Part shown: piece by piece, positions 9,911-19,924 of the stretch
Layout of the letters: every line of letters starts with the position of its first letter
How positions within the stretch are numbered: the first letter of the stretch is position 1
Assembly (NCBI RefSeq): GCF_020921035.1
Contig: NC_063160.1
Span: 1,322,501-1,386,500 of the forward strand
From: Rhodamnia argentea
Taxonomy: Eukaryota; Streptophyta; Magnoliopsida; Myrtales; Myrtaceae
Length of the DNA: 64,000 nucleotides
Direction of reading: 5' to 3'
The notes under the pieces: model-generated
Seen by the model: the letters and a program-made list of their open reading frames with translations, nothing else
Told to the model about the DNA's origin: nothing
The model's database searches: none
Made by a program: the position numbers and the translations under genes

Positions 9911-12188
9911 TTTTTCCAACTTATTTTGTCTACATGTGTCATTGACTTCTGGTATACTTGGTCCACCTTTTTTTTTTTTTTAACTTTTCTTGTACCATTT
10001 AAAATTTGATTATCTTCTTTAACGTTGACACTAAAAAAATTTTATGCAAAACGTACAAAAATTAATGGATAATATTCATTTAGATTTTCTCATCAAATTA
10101 TCTTGTGTTTCCACTCTTTATTGTTTTCAAAAGTTTAAAGGGAAAGCAAAAGCAGCTTCACTAAAGCCGCAGCCAACAGCTTTCTGAAGTTGCTTTAATA
10201 TCCGCATATCCGTATGGTGATATTGATGATCTTACTAATAAGGAAGGATTTTATTTAATGCTGAAAGAAATAAGCATAGTTAGAATATGACCAAAACAGG
10301 TCAAGTCCTTGGCCTTATCTTGCACGTGACAATGACGTCGAGTTGGCGGGGGAGAAATGCTCACGTGAGGTTGAGCCCCACACGAGCTTTACTCAGTGAT
10401 TTGTTTTTTTATGGTGACTTCAGCAAATCTTTAGTTCTATGCATATAATGTTGGTGTTTGTAAACATAAAAGTGCCCTTTTCTTATTTGATACAGGATGG
10501 AAATGGGCAATTGGGCTAGATTGTTGAAGTTGGTGTCTGTAGTTTCAAGGGATTATGGGGTTGAAAGACCCCGACAAAGGGGTCGCTCCCATTTTATATC
10601 CACATAGCATTTAGGTTGTTTTTGTATTTCGTTAATTTAGGGCGAATATGCATTTTACATAGTGAAAGGCCCCCGTGGACGTAGTGAAATTTGATTTATC
10701 TTTCTTGTATTGATAGGATGAATTTAGTTCGACATAAACATTATATCCACATGTAGGTGGTAATAATTAAATTTTTTTTTTTGTTTTTGGGGATAAGAAT
10801 CAACAATATTTTTATTTTCGAAATTATATTACTGAATTTAACTATTGAGTCCTATCAAAACAGTGCGACTATCCATATAGGAGTTGCAGTTATTTTTTTT
10901 TTAATTTTTAATTTTTATTTATGACAAATGGTTATGAAGAACTCTTACAACTCCCGAAAAAGTGTGTGAAAAATTACGGTTATTTGGACATGAATAGGTG
11001 TGTCCAAAAATTACTATTACTTAGACATGAAGAGGTATGTCCGAACTTGCGGTTATTCAGATATGAAAAGTTGCATTTGAATTTGCAATTTTCGGAATGG
11101 AGAATTGTGTACATATAAGCGAATATATACACACTACTATTTTGTTCATTTGACACTTCAACTTCCATTTTCATTTTTTTTCAAAGAAATACAATCTTCT
11201 TCTCCAATTGTTTCTCTTCATAGATCCTTAGAATTGCTACATGATATTTTCACTTGAGACTTTGTTGTATTCTAGAATATATTTGCCGCCTCAAAATCTA
11301 ATTCCATTTGATCACATTCCATGACAATATTTTCCAACATATATTTTTTATTATCTTATGTTTCTATTCGGCCAAATACCCAAAAAAATCCTCAACTTTA
11401 GCATCTATCCCAATTATGTCCTAAATTTTTTTTTTATCTCATAAATAATCATCAACTTTTACTTTTGCCCCAATTCTACCTGCCTAATACTAAAAAAAAA
11501 TTTACTTTTATTTTTGTCCTAATTCTACAGGCATAATATCCACACACACAAAAAAAAAAAACTCCAACTTGAGCATCTTTCTAATTATATCTATAGTTTT
11601 TTGTCTCATAAAAAATCTCTAACTTTTACTTTCGTCCCAATTCTACCACCATTAGTCTTTCGTCCATAACCAATGTTAGTTAATCATATATGGCATTTTC
11701 ACATCGTTAATGAATTACACCTCACCAAAGCCGATATGAAGAAAAACCCCTACTTTTCTTCTATTGTTTGCTTCTCCTAAACATTACTTGGAGATACGGA
11801 ACCACTCAAGACAACAAGTTTCGGATTATCCCGGGCATTTAATAGCCCAAAGAATGGCTAGATGTAGAGATTTGATTATTTGGATGAACGATCTCAAATC
11901 TCATTGCCCTTGAAACCCGTTGTTTCCGAAATTCGAAGATCCATTAGTAAGTTCGGCAAGAAAATTCAAACCACGTATGATTCACTAAAGGTAATTATGG
12001 ACATATGTAAAAGTTGGGGACTTTTATGGGACAAAAAAAATTTGCATAGAAATGGGACATATGTTAAAGTTGAAGTTTTTTTGGGTATTAGCTAATATAA
12101 TTAGGACAAAAGTAAATGTTGGGGTTTTTTATGAGATAAACATTTTTTTGGACATAATTGGGACAGATGCTAAAGTTGGGGTTTTTTT
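9911..12188. repeat. Tandem duplication, unit 2
   Basis: This is the second copy of the preceding unit. The offset is 2187-2189 bp at the left and 2264-2274 bp at the right, because this copy has about 217 extra bases (10522-10738) that start TGTTGAAG and lacks a block present in unit 1. It ends at a T-run followed by 'AGGTATTAGGCG'. No gene is recognised. Two nearly abutting direct copies could be a tandem segmental duplication or paired LTR-like repeats. I saw no TG...CA borders or target duplication to prove the latter. Confidence 0.8.
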
Positions 12189-12915
12189 AGGTATTAGGCG
12201 ATTTCTATTAAGATGAAAATCTATAAATAGTTAGATGAAAGGAGATATTCCATGATCGCACATAACTTGATAGTGAATGTCTCAAATTAGTTGTTCATAT
12301 ATACATAGATCTTATTTTGAAATATCTATGAAAGAAAAAAAAATTAATGTTTAAAATGTTAGGTTACACATATTTAGCAAATAATATACATATGTATAAC
12401 CTATTATTTTGCATAGTCTAGGGAAACTCTGATTCTACATATTCAGTTCTTATGCAAGCACTAGATTCTATTTGAAATATATAAAATTATGGAATTTAAC
12501 TTCTTTCCATCGAATTATACAAAAATATCTCCAAATATCTTTATACATAAAAGCATGTCATAGCCGTGGACACTTTACACGCTACCGAAGCATGGAATAT
12601 TTGCTTTCATCTAATTATTTATAGATTTCCATATGAATTGAAACAGAATTGAATTGAAAAATGCTTTTCTATTAGTATTGTAATGGACGGTACAATCTCA
12701 ACCGCACATTTACACACCATCACCCCATGTTTTGCATAAAGTACTCATTGATTGGGAGATCGTATAATCGGAAATAAGTAATAGTCTTGTCGGACTTCAG
12801 GCTAGCAGCTCCCAAAATAATATATGCATAAAATTAAAGACTTGCTAAAGTCACCGTATTGAGTAAAGCTCGTGTTGTGGCTGTGGGGCTTTTACTCTCA
12901 GCTGCTAAAGAAACG
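12189..12915. other. AT-rich intergenic DNA before the inverted pseudogene
   Basis: No gene is seen. The last 150 bases are upstream of the plus-strand pseudogene and may hold its former promoter. Nothing specific was recognised. Confidence 0.35.
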
Positions 12916-14712
12916 ATGGACAGAGAACAGAACGAGCTGCAATCCCTTGGGTTCCTCGGCTTGTACAAGAGAGACCTCCAAGATCATCCTCAAATGAGGA
13001 AAGATCTTCGCCCAGATCGCGCTCGCATTCATCCTCCCTCTCTGCGCCATCTTCCTGGCCCACTCCTTGGTCTCGCAGCTCCTCGCGTACAAGATCCTCA
13101 GCCACGAGATCACCCGGTACGACACCCGGTAAGACGACCCGAGGTACAGGGACCTGTCCCGAATGCTCAAGGAGTGGTTTGCCTTCTGGCTCGTTAGGCT
13201 CGGCTACTTCATCCTCGCCTTCATCTTCTCTCTTCTCTCGACCTCGGCCGTTGCCTCCACAGTGGCCCGCATTTACGCCACCGAGCAGATCACTTTCAAG
13301 AAGGTCATGAGCGTCGTGCCCAGAGTGCGGAAGAGGCTGGCGGTCACTTTCATCTGGAGCTTCGCAATCTTCTTCGCGTACAACGTTTTCACCGTGGGGC
13401 TACTGATCGTGTGGATCGTTGTCGTGAGGGTATCTTCAGTCGATCCCGCAGTCGGGATCGCCGTGGCGGTCATCCTCTTGATCTTATATGTCATCAGGTT
13501 CGTCTATATCGCCATGATCTTGCAACTGGCGAGCGTGATCTCAGTTCTTGAAGACGCATATGGAAGGAAGGCGATGGCAAAGAGTAGGAGATTGATGAAG
13601 GGCTAGATGGGTGTTAAAATATGTCTCGAGTTTTGAGCCCGAAGCGAAATTATGAATATTTCGAATTAAATATTTGTGGATGATATATGTAGGAATTATA
13701 TTTTCTGTTCCACAAGAAGCCAAAGTAAATATTTGGATTATGTTTGATTACTCAAGATAAGTACAGATTTTGTAGACTACGAAAATCTAATTTCCGTGTA
13801 GTTGTCAGCTCATAAACAAAAAGGAGGAAGCCTGGATTACGGTTGGACGAATTACATTGCGTTCTGGACGTGGACTTCTTTTCTCATGATGGCGTTGACC
13901 AGGAAAAGAGATAATCCTAGCTGGACTTGCTTGGTTGACTTGTTCAATAAAAGATAAGAGCAAATTGAAGACACGGATTAATACCTGCAGAAGTGATTTT
14001 GTTTTTCACGTGTGTGCAGGTTGCATATATAATAGCAAGCGATAACTTGGTCATTGAGTACCGCTGAAGTGCGGCTTATGTGAATGCTTGTGCGTGTCTT
14101 CGTGCCGTTCATCCGACGAGTGAAGTTTTACTTCGCAGAATTACATCCGGAAGAATCTATGTTCGAGCCGATTAAATCTTGTCGTAAGATTTGTGTTTTA
14201 ATTCCTTTACGGGATTGAAAGATTATTTCATTAGGAATTTTGGGCTAAATATTTTGTACGTTCTTGGATGTAATTGGGGCTAGGAAACACCGAGAGTGTT
14301 TGAGTTATTCGAATTTGGTCTGTAATCTCCGTGTATCGCTTGATCTATAATGAAATTCGTTGCTACTCTCTCTATAGACGTAGGTCTCTACGACCAAACC
14401 ATGTACATCCGGTGTCCGATCTATTTTCTTATTTTGTTTATTTATTGTTCGATCGCTTGATTCCGCACAACAATGGGCATGACGGTCAGGTGTTTCCTCG
14501 ACGTCCTGGTGTGCACGGTACTGGTTCAGGCGTTGTTCGAATGCTTTGTGGTCTTGGACTCGGTTCGTGGGGTCGGAATCAAGATTGGGGTTGGGCTGAT
14601 CTGCATGTTCTTGCTGTCGATGGTGGTGCTCTTCGATCTGGTCGTGCGTCCCACCACCGTGAGAGCGTCGACAGCTCCTCCTTGTCTTAAGGCCAAAACC
14701 TATCCAGCTTGA
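12916..14712 (+). pseudogene. Broken At1g31130/At4g19950-like gene split by a solo LTR
   Basis: This is a fourth family copy, in the opposite orientation to the other three. It reads 'LQSLGFLGLYK' from the ATG at 12916, then has a one-base insertion near 12969. In the restored frame there is TGA where the family has a conserved Trp (near 13000), TAA in place of a Tyr codon near 13132, and TAG at 13604-13606 in place of a Lys codon. From 13163 the frame is open and clear ('STSAVASTVARIYATEQITF', 'LASVISVLEDAYGRKAM'). At 13612 it is interrupted by an LTR and resumes at 14473. Near 14644 about 25 bases are deleted relative to the 16675-17655 gene, which shifts the frame before the end. It shares with that gene the lack of the 'SDHLEVYLGDYVPL'-type block, so the two are sister copies. 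Confidence 0.88.
13612..14472 (+). mobile_element. Solo LTR (861 bp) with 5-bp target duplication ATGGG
   Basis: The insertion begins TGTTAAAATATG and ends CCGCACAACA, giving the TGTT...AACA termini typical of retroviral-type LTRs. The five bases ATGGG at 13607-13611 are repeated at 14473-14477, and removing the insert plus one ATGGG rejoins the pseudogene exactly. A TATA-like stretch (near 14031-14040) sits at a sensible place for an LTR promoter and suggests plus orientation. There is no internal region or second LTR, so this is a solo LTR left by recombination between LTRs. The length and TGTT start fit a Copia-type element, but the superfamily cannot be proved without internal sequence. 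Confidence 0.9.
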
Positions 14713-15051
14713 GCAACTTCATTTCTGATGGGTTCTTTTATTTATTTATTTATTTTTTCTATACTAAATGTTTTCTGACTTGTAATTTTTCATTTACCTT
14801 GTAAGAGACGAGGTTTAATTCTTCAGTGGCGATTTTCTGTTTTTGTTTTATCGATCCTCTAATGTCAATCTCTTTTTGACTTTTTCAATGATCATCTTAA
14901 CATTATATATTGATGAAAAATGCACTATTATATCCATCATAGAGACCTTTTAAAGTAATTATTGAATAACTTGGCTTGAAGACAACTGCCCACGATGAGA
15001 TTAAAATGGATGAGAATTGAAACATCATGATGCAAGGTACAAAGGTAATAG

Positions 15052-15961
15052 GCTCGCACTATTTCCAACCCTTTATTGGCTCATACACTCCATATCACGT
15101 TGAATTGACTATATTATCAATTATAGATATCCCTTTTTCATTTTAAATTATTTCTTATATTTTTCTTGTTTTCTTTTTTCAATTTTACTAAAAGAAGAAC
15201 TTACCCACATCCCTTCCAAACTTCTTTTTTTTTCACCTTAACCATTTCTTACATACCCATTACATTTCAACGTTTCCTTCTAGTTCGTCTTTTTTTGAAC
15301 TTATTCTCCATTATTATAATCGAAACAAGCATTAATCACATTTCATAGGAAAGAAATGTTAGTTTCATCTATAAATTGTTTACTTTATTTCCCTAGATTA
15401 TCCTCGTGATTGTGAATTTTTCGACTTCCACTTTTGGTGCAAATTTACGAGAATTTACTCAAAGATTCAATATTGCGGTTGATGTATGAATTATTTATTC
15501 ATAGATTATCTTTTTAGTCGTGCTTAAGTTATTTTTTTTTTTGTATAATAGTTTCCTAGTACCCAAAAAAAAGAAGGAAATATACAACTCATTAAAAAAA
15601 ATTAGTTTTGTTTTGGTCATAAACACAGTAATTAGTTAACTATCTACCAAATAAACTATTTTTTGGAAAAGTGGTACACCGATTTTCCTCCAAATGGAGA
15701 AAGAAACCAAAAAACCAAAAAAGAAGGCAAGCATTCGTCTTAAATCAAGAATGGACCCCAAATTTAACCTCAATAAATATTGTTTGAGAGGAAGAATGGG
15801 TAGTTTCACTCTACCAAAATTGAAAAAAAAAGAAAAGAAAGAAAAAAAGGTAAGAAAAAAATCTTAAATAAAAAATGGGATCACTAGAGATAATATAGTT
15901 AATTCAATATAAAATGGGGTGACAAAAGCTAATGAGGAAGTGAAAAATAAAATAGCGCGAG
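15052..15961. mobile_element. 0.9-kb terminal-inverted-repeat insertion
   Basis: The left end reads GCTCGCACTATTT and the right end, reversed, reads CCTCGCGCTATTTTA. Further inward both share 'TTGAATT[AG]ACTATATTATC', so the arms are about 70 bp and imperfect. The paralogous stretch near 6650-6665 runs across this position without the insert, which independently supports an insertion. The flanks 'AGGTAATAG' and 'AGGTATCTAG' may be a degenerate 9-bp duplication, which would point to a Mutator-like element; this is uncertain. The interior is AT-rich and shows no transposase, so the element is non-autonomous. Confidence 0.65.
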
Positions 15962-16194
15962 GTATCTAGTAAGTGCATCGTTAATTATGAATATTAAGCT
16001 TATGAACTCAAATCATGCTGATGTATTTGATCTACTGAATTCGCACATTAGATATCTGGGAATCTCAAAAAGGTAAAAATTACACGTTCCATTTTTGTGT
16101 GTACCATATTCTAAGTAAAACATACAAATGCATTTACTCATAAATACAACGGAGTGTGTATTACAATACTCAAACTCATTTATAGATGTCCCCC

Positions 16195-16269
<75 letters not shown>
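16195..16269. repeat. Compound microsatellite (CT)n(AT)n
   Basis: About 45 bases of CT repeats are followed directly by about 29 bases of AT repeats. The tract lies in the non-coding paralogous flank. Confidence 0.95.
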
Positions 16270-16273
<4 letters not shown>

Positions 16274-16674
16274 CTTTTTTCAATTATGAGCTTTCTAATG
16301 ATCATAGATATTTCAAATTGAAAGTGTTGTACGGTGATTCAATTGCCCAATCATGAATAGTGGGCATGGAATTAGGCAATTCTTAGCTCCAAGATCACAT
16401 AATAGGGCATGTTTCATCAATGTATAATGTTAGAGGACCATTGAAAAAGTTATGCAACACAAAGATCCTTTATCTGATAAACAGATTGACATTAGAAAGA
16501 TCAATGGAACAAAAACAAAAACAAAAGCAAAAGCAAAAAAAACAAAACCAAAAAGTCACTAAGGAACTATACCTCGTCTCTTACAAGGTAAATGAAAATT
16601 ACAACTCACAAAACATTCAGTACTATTTTTTTTCAGTAAAGAAAAAAAAAAAAGATGAAGAAGAAACCATCCCA

Positions 16675-17655
16675 TCAGACATGAAGTTGCTCAAGCTGGA
16701 CAGGCTTTTGGCCTTCAGGCAGGAGGGAGGAGCTGTCGATGCTCTCATGGTGGTGGGACTTGCAGACGAAGTAGATCACCGTCTGCACGACCAGATCGAA
16801 GAGCACCACCATCGACAGCAAGAACATGCAGATCAGCCCTACCCCAATCTTGATTCCGATCCCGGGAACCAAGTCCAACACCACGAAGCCTTCGAACAAC
16901 GCCTGAACCAGCACAGCGCATACCAGGACGCCGAGAAAACACCCGACCGACGCACCCATCTTGCCCTTCATCAGCCTCCTGCCCTTCGCAATCGCCTTCC
17001 TTCCATGCGCATCTTCGAGAACCGAGATCACGCTCGCCAGTTGCAAGATCATGGCGATATAGACGAACCCGATGACATACAAGATCAAGAGGACGACCGC
17101 CACAGCGATCCCGAGCGCCGCGCCTACTGAAGATCGCCTCACGACGACAACCCACACGATCAGAAGCCCCACGACCACAACGTTGTACACGAAGAATATG
17201 ACGAAGCTCCAGATGAAAGTGACCGCGAGCCTCTTCCACGTTCTGGGCACGACGCGCATGACCTCCTTGAAAGTGACCTGCTCGGCCGCGGCGTAAATGG
17301 TGGCCACCGCTGAGGCTACGGCCGAGGTCGAGAGCAGAGAGAAGACGAAGGCGAGGATGAAGTAGCCGAGCCTGACGAGCCAGAAAGCGACCCACTCCCT
17401 CTTGAGCCTGCGGGACAGGTCCCCGTACCTCGGGTCGTCGTACCTGGTGTCGTTCCGGGTGGTCTCGTGGTCGAAGATCTTGGAAGCGAGGAGCTGCGAG
17501 ACCAAGGAGTGGGCGAGGTAGATGGCGCAGAGAGGGAGGACGAGCGCGAGCACGATCTGGGCGAAGATCTTCCTCCATTTGAGGACGATCTTGGAGGTCT
17601 CGCCGTAGACGCCGAGGAACCCAAGGGATCGCAGCTCGCTCCGGTCTTGGTCCAT
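16675..17655 (-). CDS. Multi-pass membrane protein, At1g31130/At4g19950-like, C-terminal variant
   Basis: An intact single-exon frame of 326 residues from the ATG at 17655; an in-frame ATG at 17682 would add nine residues, but the inner one matches the family start (Met-Asp...). The family signatures are 'LRSLGFLGVYGETSKIVLKW', 'STSAVASAVATIYAAAEQV', 'LASVISVLEDAHGRKA' and 'IYFVCKSHHHESIDSSSL', with six hydrophobic segments in the same order as the 4249-5259 gene. After 'DSSSL' the conserved 'SDHLEVYLGDYVPL'-type block is missing and the frame passes through 'PEGQKP' to the usual 'QLEQLHV' end. Codon use is much more GC-rich (GCC, CTC, GTC, AGG) than the surrounding DNA, as in its paralog. 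The molecular function is unknown; a membrane role is inferred from topology. Its 3' end faces the 3' end of the sister pseudogene at 12916-14712. Confidence 0.83.
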   Translation of the reverse strand: MDQDRSELRSLGFLGVYGETSKIVLKWRKIFAQIVLALVLPLCAIYLAHSLVSQLLASKIFDHETTRNDTRYDDPRYGDLSRRLKREWVAFWLVRLGYFILAFVFSLLSTSAVASAVATIYAAAEQVTFKEVMRVVPRTWKRLAVTFIWSFVIFFVYNVVVVGLLIVWVVVVRRSSVGAALGIAVAVVLLILYVIGFVYIAMILQLASVISVLEDAHGRKAIAKGRRLMKGKMGASVGCFLGVLVCAVLVQALFEGFVVLDLVPGIGIKIGVGLICMFLLSMVVLFDLVVQTVIYFVCKSHHHESIDSSSLLPEGQKPVQLEQLHV

Positions 17656-17689
17656 CGGTTTCTTTGCGCGCAGAGAAATCAAGAACGAA

Positions 17690-18397
17690 CGAGGGAAGCG
17701 ATCGATCGAAGTGTGGAGAGACTGGAAATATTTCTTGAAGCAGAATAAGCGAACAGATTCAAGAGACTCGGATACTTATGGAGGGTTCTCGACAAGCACA
17801 ACCACAGAGTGAAATGGTAAACGAAGATAGCGACTCGTACTTCTTCCGTGCAATTTCTTCCGCCATAGTTGAACTTTGCTCGAAGCAGAGGGCAAAGCTT
17901 TGTTCCGTCCACTTTCTTGGGTCTCGGCTCGAAGTTTCCGAGGTTTCTTGATTTAGCGTGATCGGAGCACGAAACGCGGTGATGGGGTTTTGGCCTTTTC
18001 CTCGATTTGGGGGTGGCGGCGGCGGAGGCGATGCGATTTGGTCTCCGCCTCCGCGTCAAGTCAAGTCAAAGGAGTGCAATAACGTGGAAAGTGAGGGCGC
18101 TTCTTGACCAGGCTAAGCAATTTCCTTGATAAGTACAGAAAGAGTCAAAGAGTGGGTGGGAAATAGTCAAAGTAGTACACAAAAAAACAATAAAATAAAA
18201 CACAAAAAAATAATAAAATAAAATACAAAAAGTGATCCGTATACGAAAGTTGTGCTACTTGTTTTAAAAAGATAGGTTGCATTTAGGAAATTCATAACAT
18301 TCAGATTAGCTCACTAATTGAATAATGCCCACCATATTTTTGTCATCTTCGGTTCTAGAGTATATTGGGCTTGTTGGTTATACAATTTGTTTTTGTT
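17690..18397. other. Upstream region of the 16675-17655 gene
   Basis: Bases 17690-18110 contain the leader and promoter region shared with the paralog at 5280-5720. The rest is AT-rich with A-runs, and near 18270-18330 it has short words in common with 6910-6970. No other gene is seen. Confidence 0.45.
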
Positions 18398-18874
18398 GGA
18401 AAATTACTAAAAATAGTTATAAATCTATTGAATTTGTGCCAATTCGATCATAAACCTATTCTACTTATGCGGAATTTAATCTTAAATCATTTGACTATTT
18501 GTCAATAGAGTCCTTCCTGCCAATTTTAGCCAAAAATAGATGACGTGGACGTCAGCCTTCCTAGCCGGCACTAACATAGATAATTTTTACAATCTTTGAA
18601 AATAATTTTGCAAATTTTTAATTTTTTTATTTAATCTTTTTCCTTTCATTTGGCTAGCAAAACCTCACCGTCCATGTCAACGCTGGTCGTGCGATGTAAG
18701 ACGATAGATATCTATGTTAGTGATTTTTTTTTTTATCAAAATTGGCCTGAAAGAATCAATTGGCAAATTTTCAAAATGTTTAGTATTAAATTGACCAAAT
18801 TGATAGATTTAATACTGAAATGGCACAAATATAATAGATTTATGATTTTTTTTTTGTAATAATCCCATTTTCTC
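18398..18874. repeat. Inverted-repeat element, family A copy 2
   Basis: The left arm begins 'GGAAAATTACTAAAAATAG' and includes 'AATTTGTGCCAATTCGATC'. The reversed right arm begins 'GGAGAAAATGGGATTATTAC' and includes 'ATTATATTTGTGCCA'. Both arms carry the 'GATGACGTGGACGTC'-type word or its inverted relative. The organisation matches the copy at 5781-6373. The element is non-coding. Confidence 0.55.
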
Positions 18875-19924
18875 CTCTTTACCTAAATCAATTACACCTA
18901 GCATAAAACTCAAGTACAACTTTAATCTTGATCATCCTTCACATAATTTAAATATTTTATTATTAGAATACAGTAAATTACCTTTCCATATTACAAAATG
19001 TTCATAAAATGTGAACCTCGTGTGAGCATTGGACAGCACCTTTGAGTTGTATTCTTGAATCTTGATCACCCTTCACGTCCTTTCCGTTTGATTTCAATTC
19101 ATTTATACCTGAATTAACTGAATTTTGTTAAGAAATGCACCAGCGAATTTGTTGAGTAAACAAATAAAAAACATTATAATTTTCTTCTTCATATGTGTAA
19201 CCGATGCTTACAAAGTCAACCACATTTCCATTAAGGCTCCGTTTGTTTCCTAGAAAATGAATGGCCAGGGAAAATTTTCCTAAAAACAATTTATAGCATC
19301 GCTTACAAAAAAGAATGAACAAAAAATATTTTTATCATCCGTGAAAATATTTAGACATAAATTATTGTGGGTAAGGAAATTTTTTTCACTTGACTTATTT
19401 CTTGAAGCAATATAAATAATCATTTTTATGAAAATATTTTTCAAAACATTCAATTTCCGCAAAACCAGAGGAACCTAAGCATGTTTAACATGTTCCCCAG
19501 GGTACTAGTGAACAAGACCCAAACCAAAAAATCCTGTCTTGCTCGATTTTTTTTTTCCTCGAATCAACGTACTTCAGCATATTCCATTCATATATAGATA
19601 TTTGTTTTGAAAATATATTATTTTACAACACCTGTATATAGAACTGGATGGGAAAAATTATCTATGATTGCACGTATTTTTGCAGTAAATTTTTTGAGAT
19701 AATGATTTAGGTAGAGAAATAAACATTACAAGCGCTATAATTTTCATATGGTGCTCCCTTCCGTTGAGCAATCATTTGAGTGTCATATTAGAGAAAAATC
19801 AATCACTTCGGTGTCTTCGGCGATAAATATTCCGACAATTCATCCTAAATAAATATTTTATAAAATTTTTAAGTCCAAGGTTAGCATGTTTTTTTAGCAA
19901 TAAACACAGACAACAACTTGCAAG
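18875..19924. other. AT-rich intergenic DNA with a dispersed repeat
   Basis: No gene is seen. Bases 19232-19490 begin 'GGCTCCGTTTGTTTCC' and end near 'GAGGAACCTAAGCATG', with repeated 'AAAATATTTT' words. Related sequence occurs at 21396-21545 and 37420-37640, so this is a dispersed repeat family, probably a short DNA element. Confidence 0.5.

Larger units (their letters stand above)
14713..16674. other. Intergenic region between the inverted copies
   Basis: This region separates the plus-strand pseudogene from the minus-strand paralog, so their 3' ends face each other. It holds the paralogous flank to 6553-7190, a TIR insertion (15052-15961), a CT/AT microsatellite (16195-16269) and A-rich runs near 16500-16550. 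No gene is seen. Confidence 0.5.

Noticed and set aside
8657-11118. Two 65-codon frames conserved between the tandem units
   Set aside because: They are conserved only because the DNA is duplicated. They lack domain likeness and no longer frame extends them.
7722-12188. LTR retrotransposon with the two tandem units as LTRs
   Set aside because: No TG...CA borders, primer-binding site, internal domain or target duplication was seen, and the units nearly abut. Kept as a tandem duplication.
16195-16269. CRISPR-like or satellite array
   Set aside because: It is a simple dinucleotide microsatellite in a plant nuclear genome; no spaced repeats are present anywhere in the window.
16420-17748. Plus-strand 236-codon frame and minus-strand 277-codon frame over the 16675-17655 gene
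   Set aside because: These are shadows of the real gene. Their composition is biased and the related gene at 4249-5259 shows the same kind of shadow.
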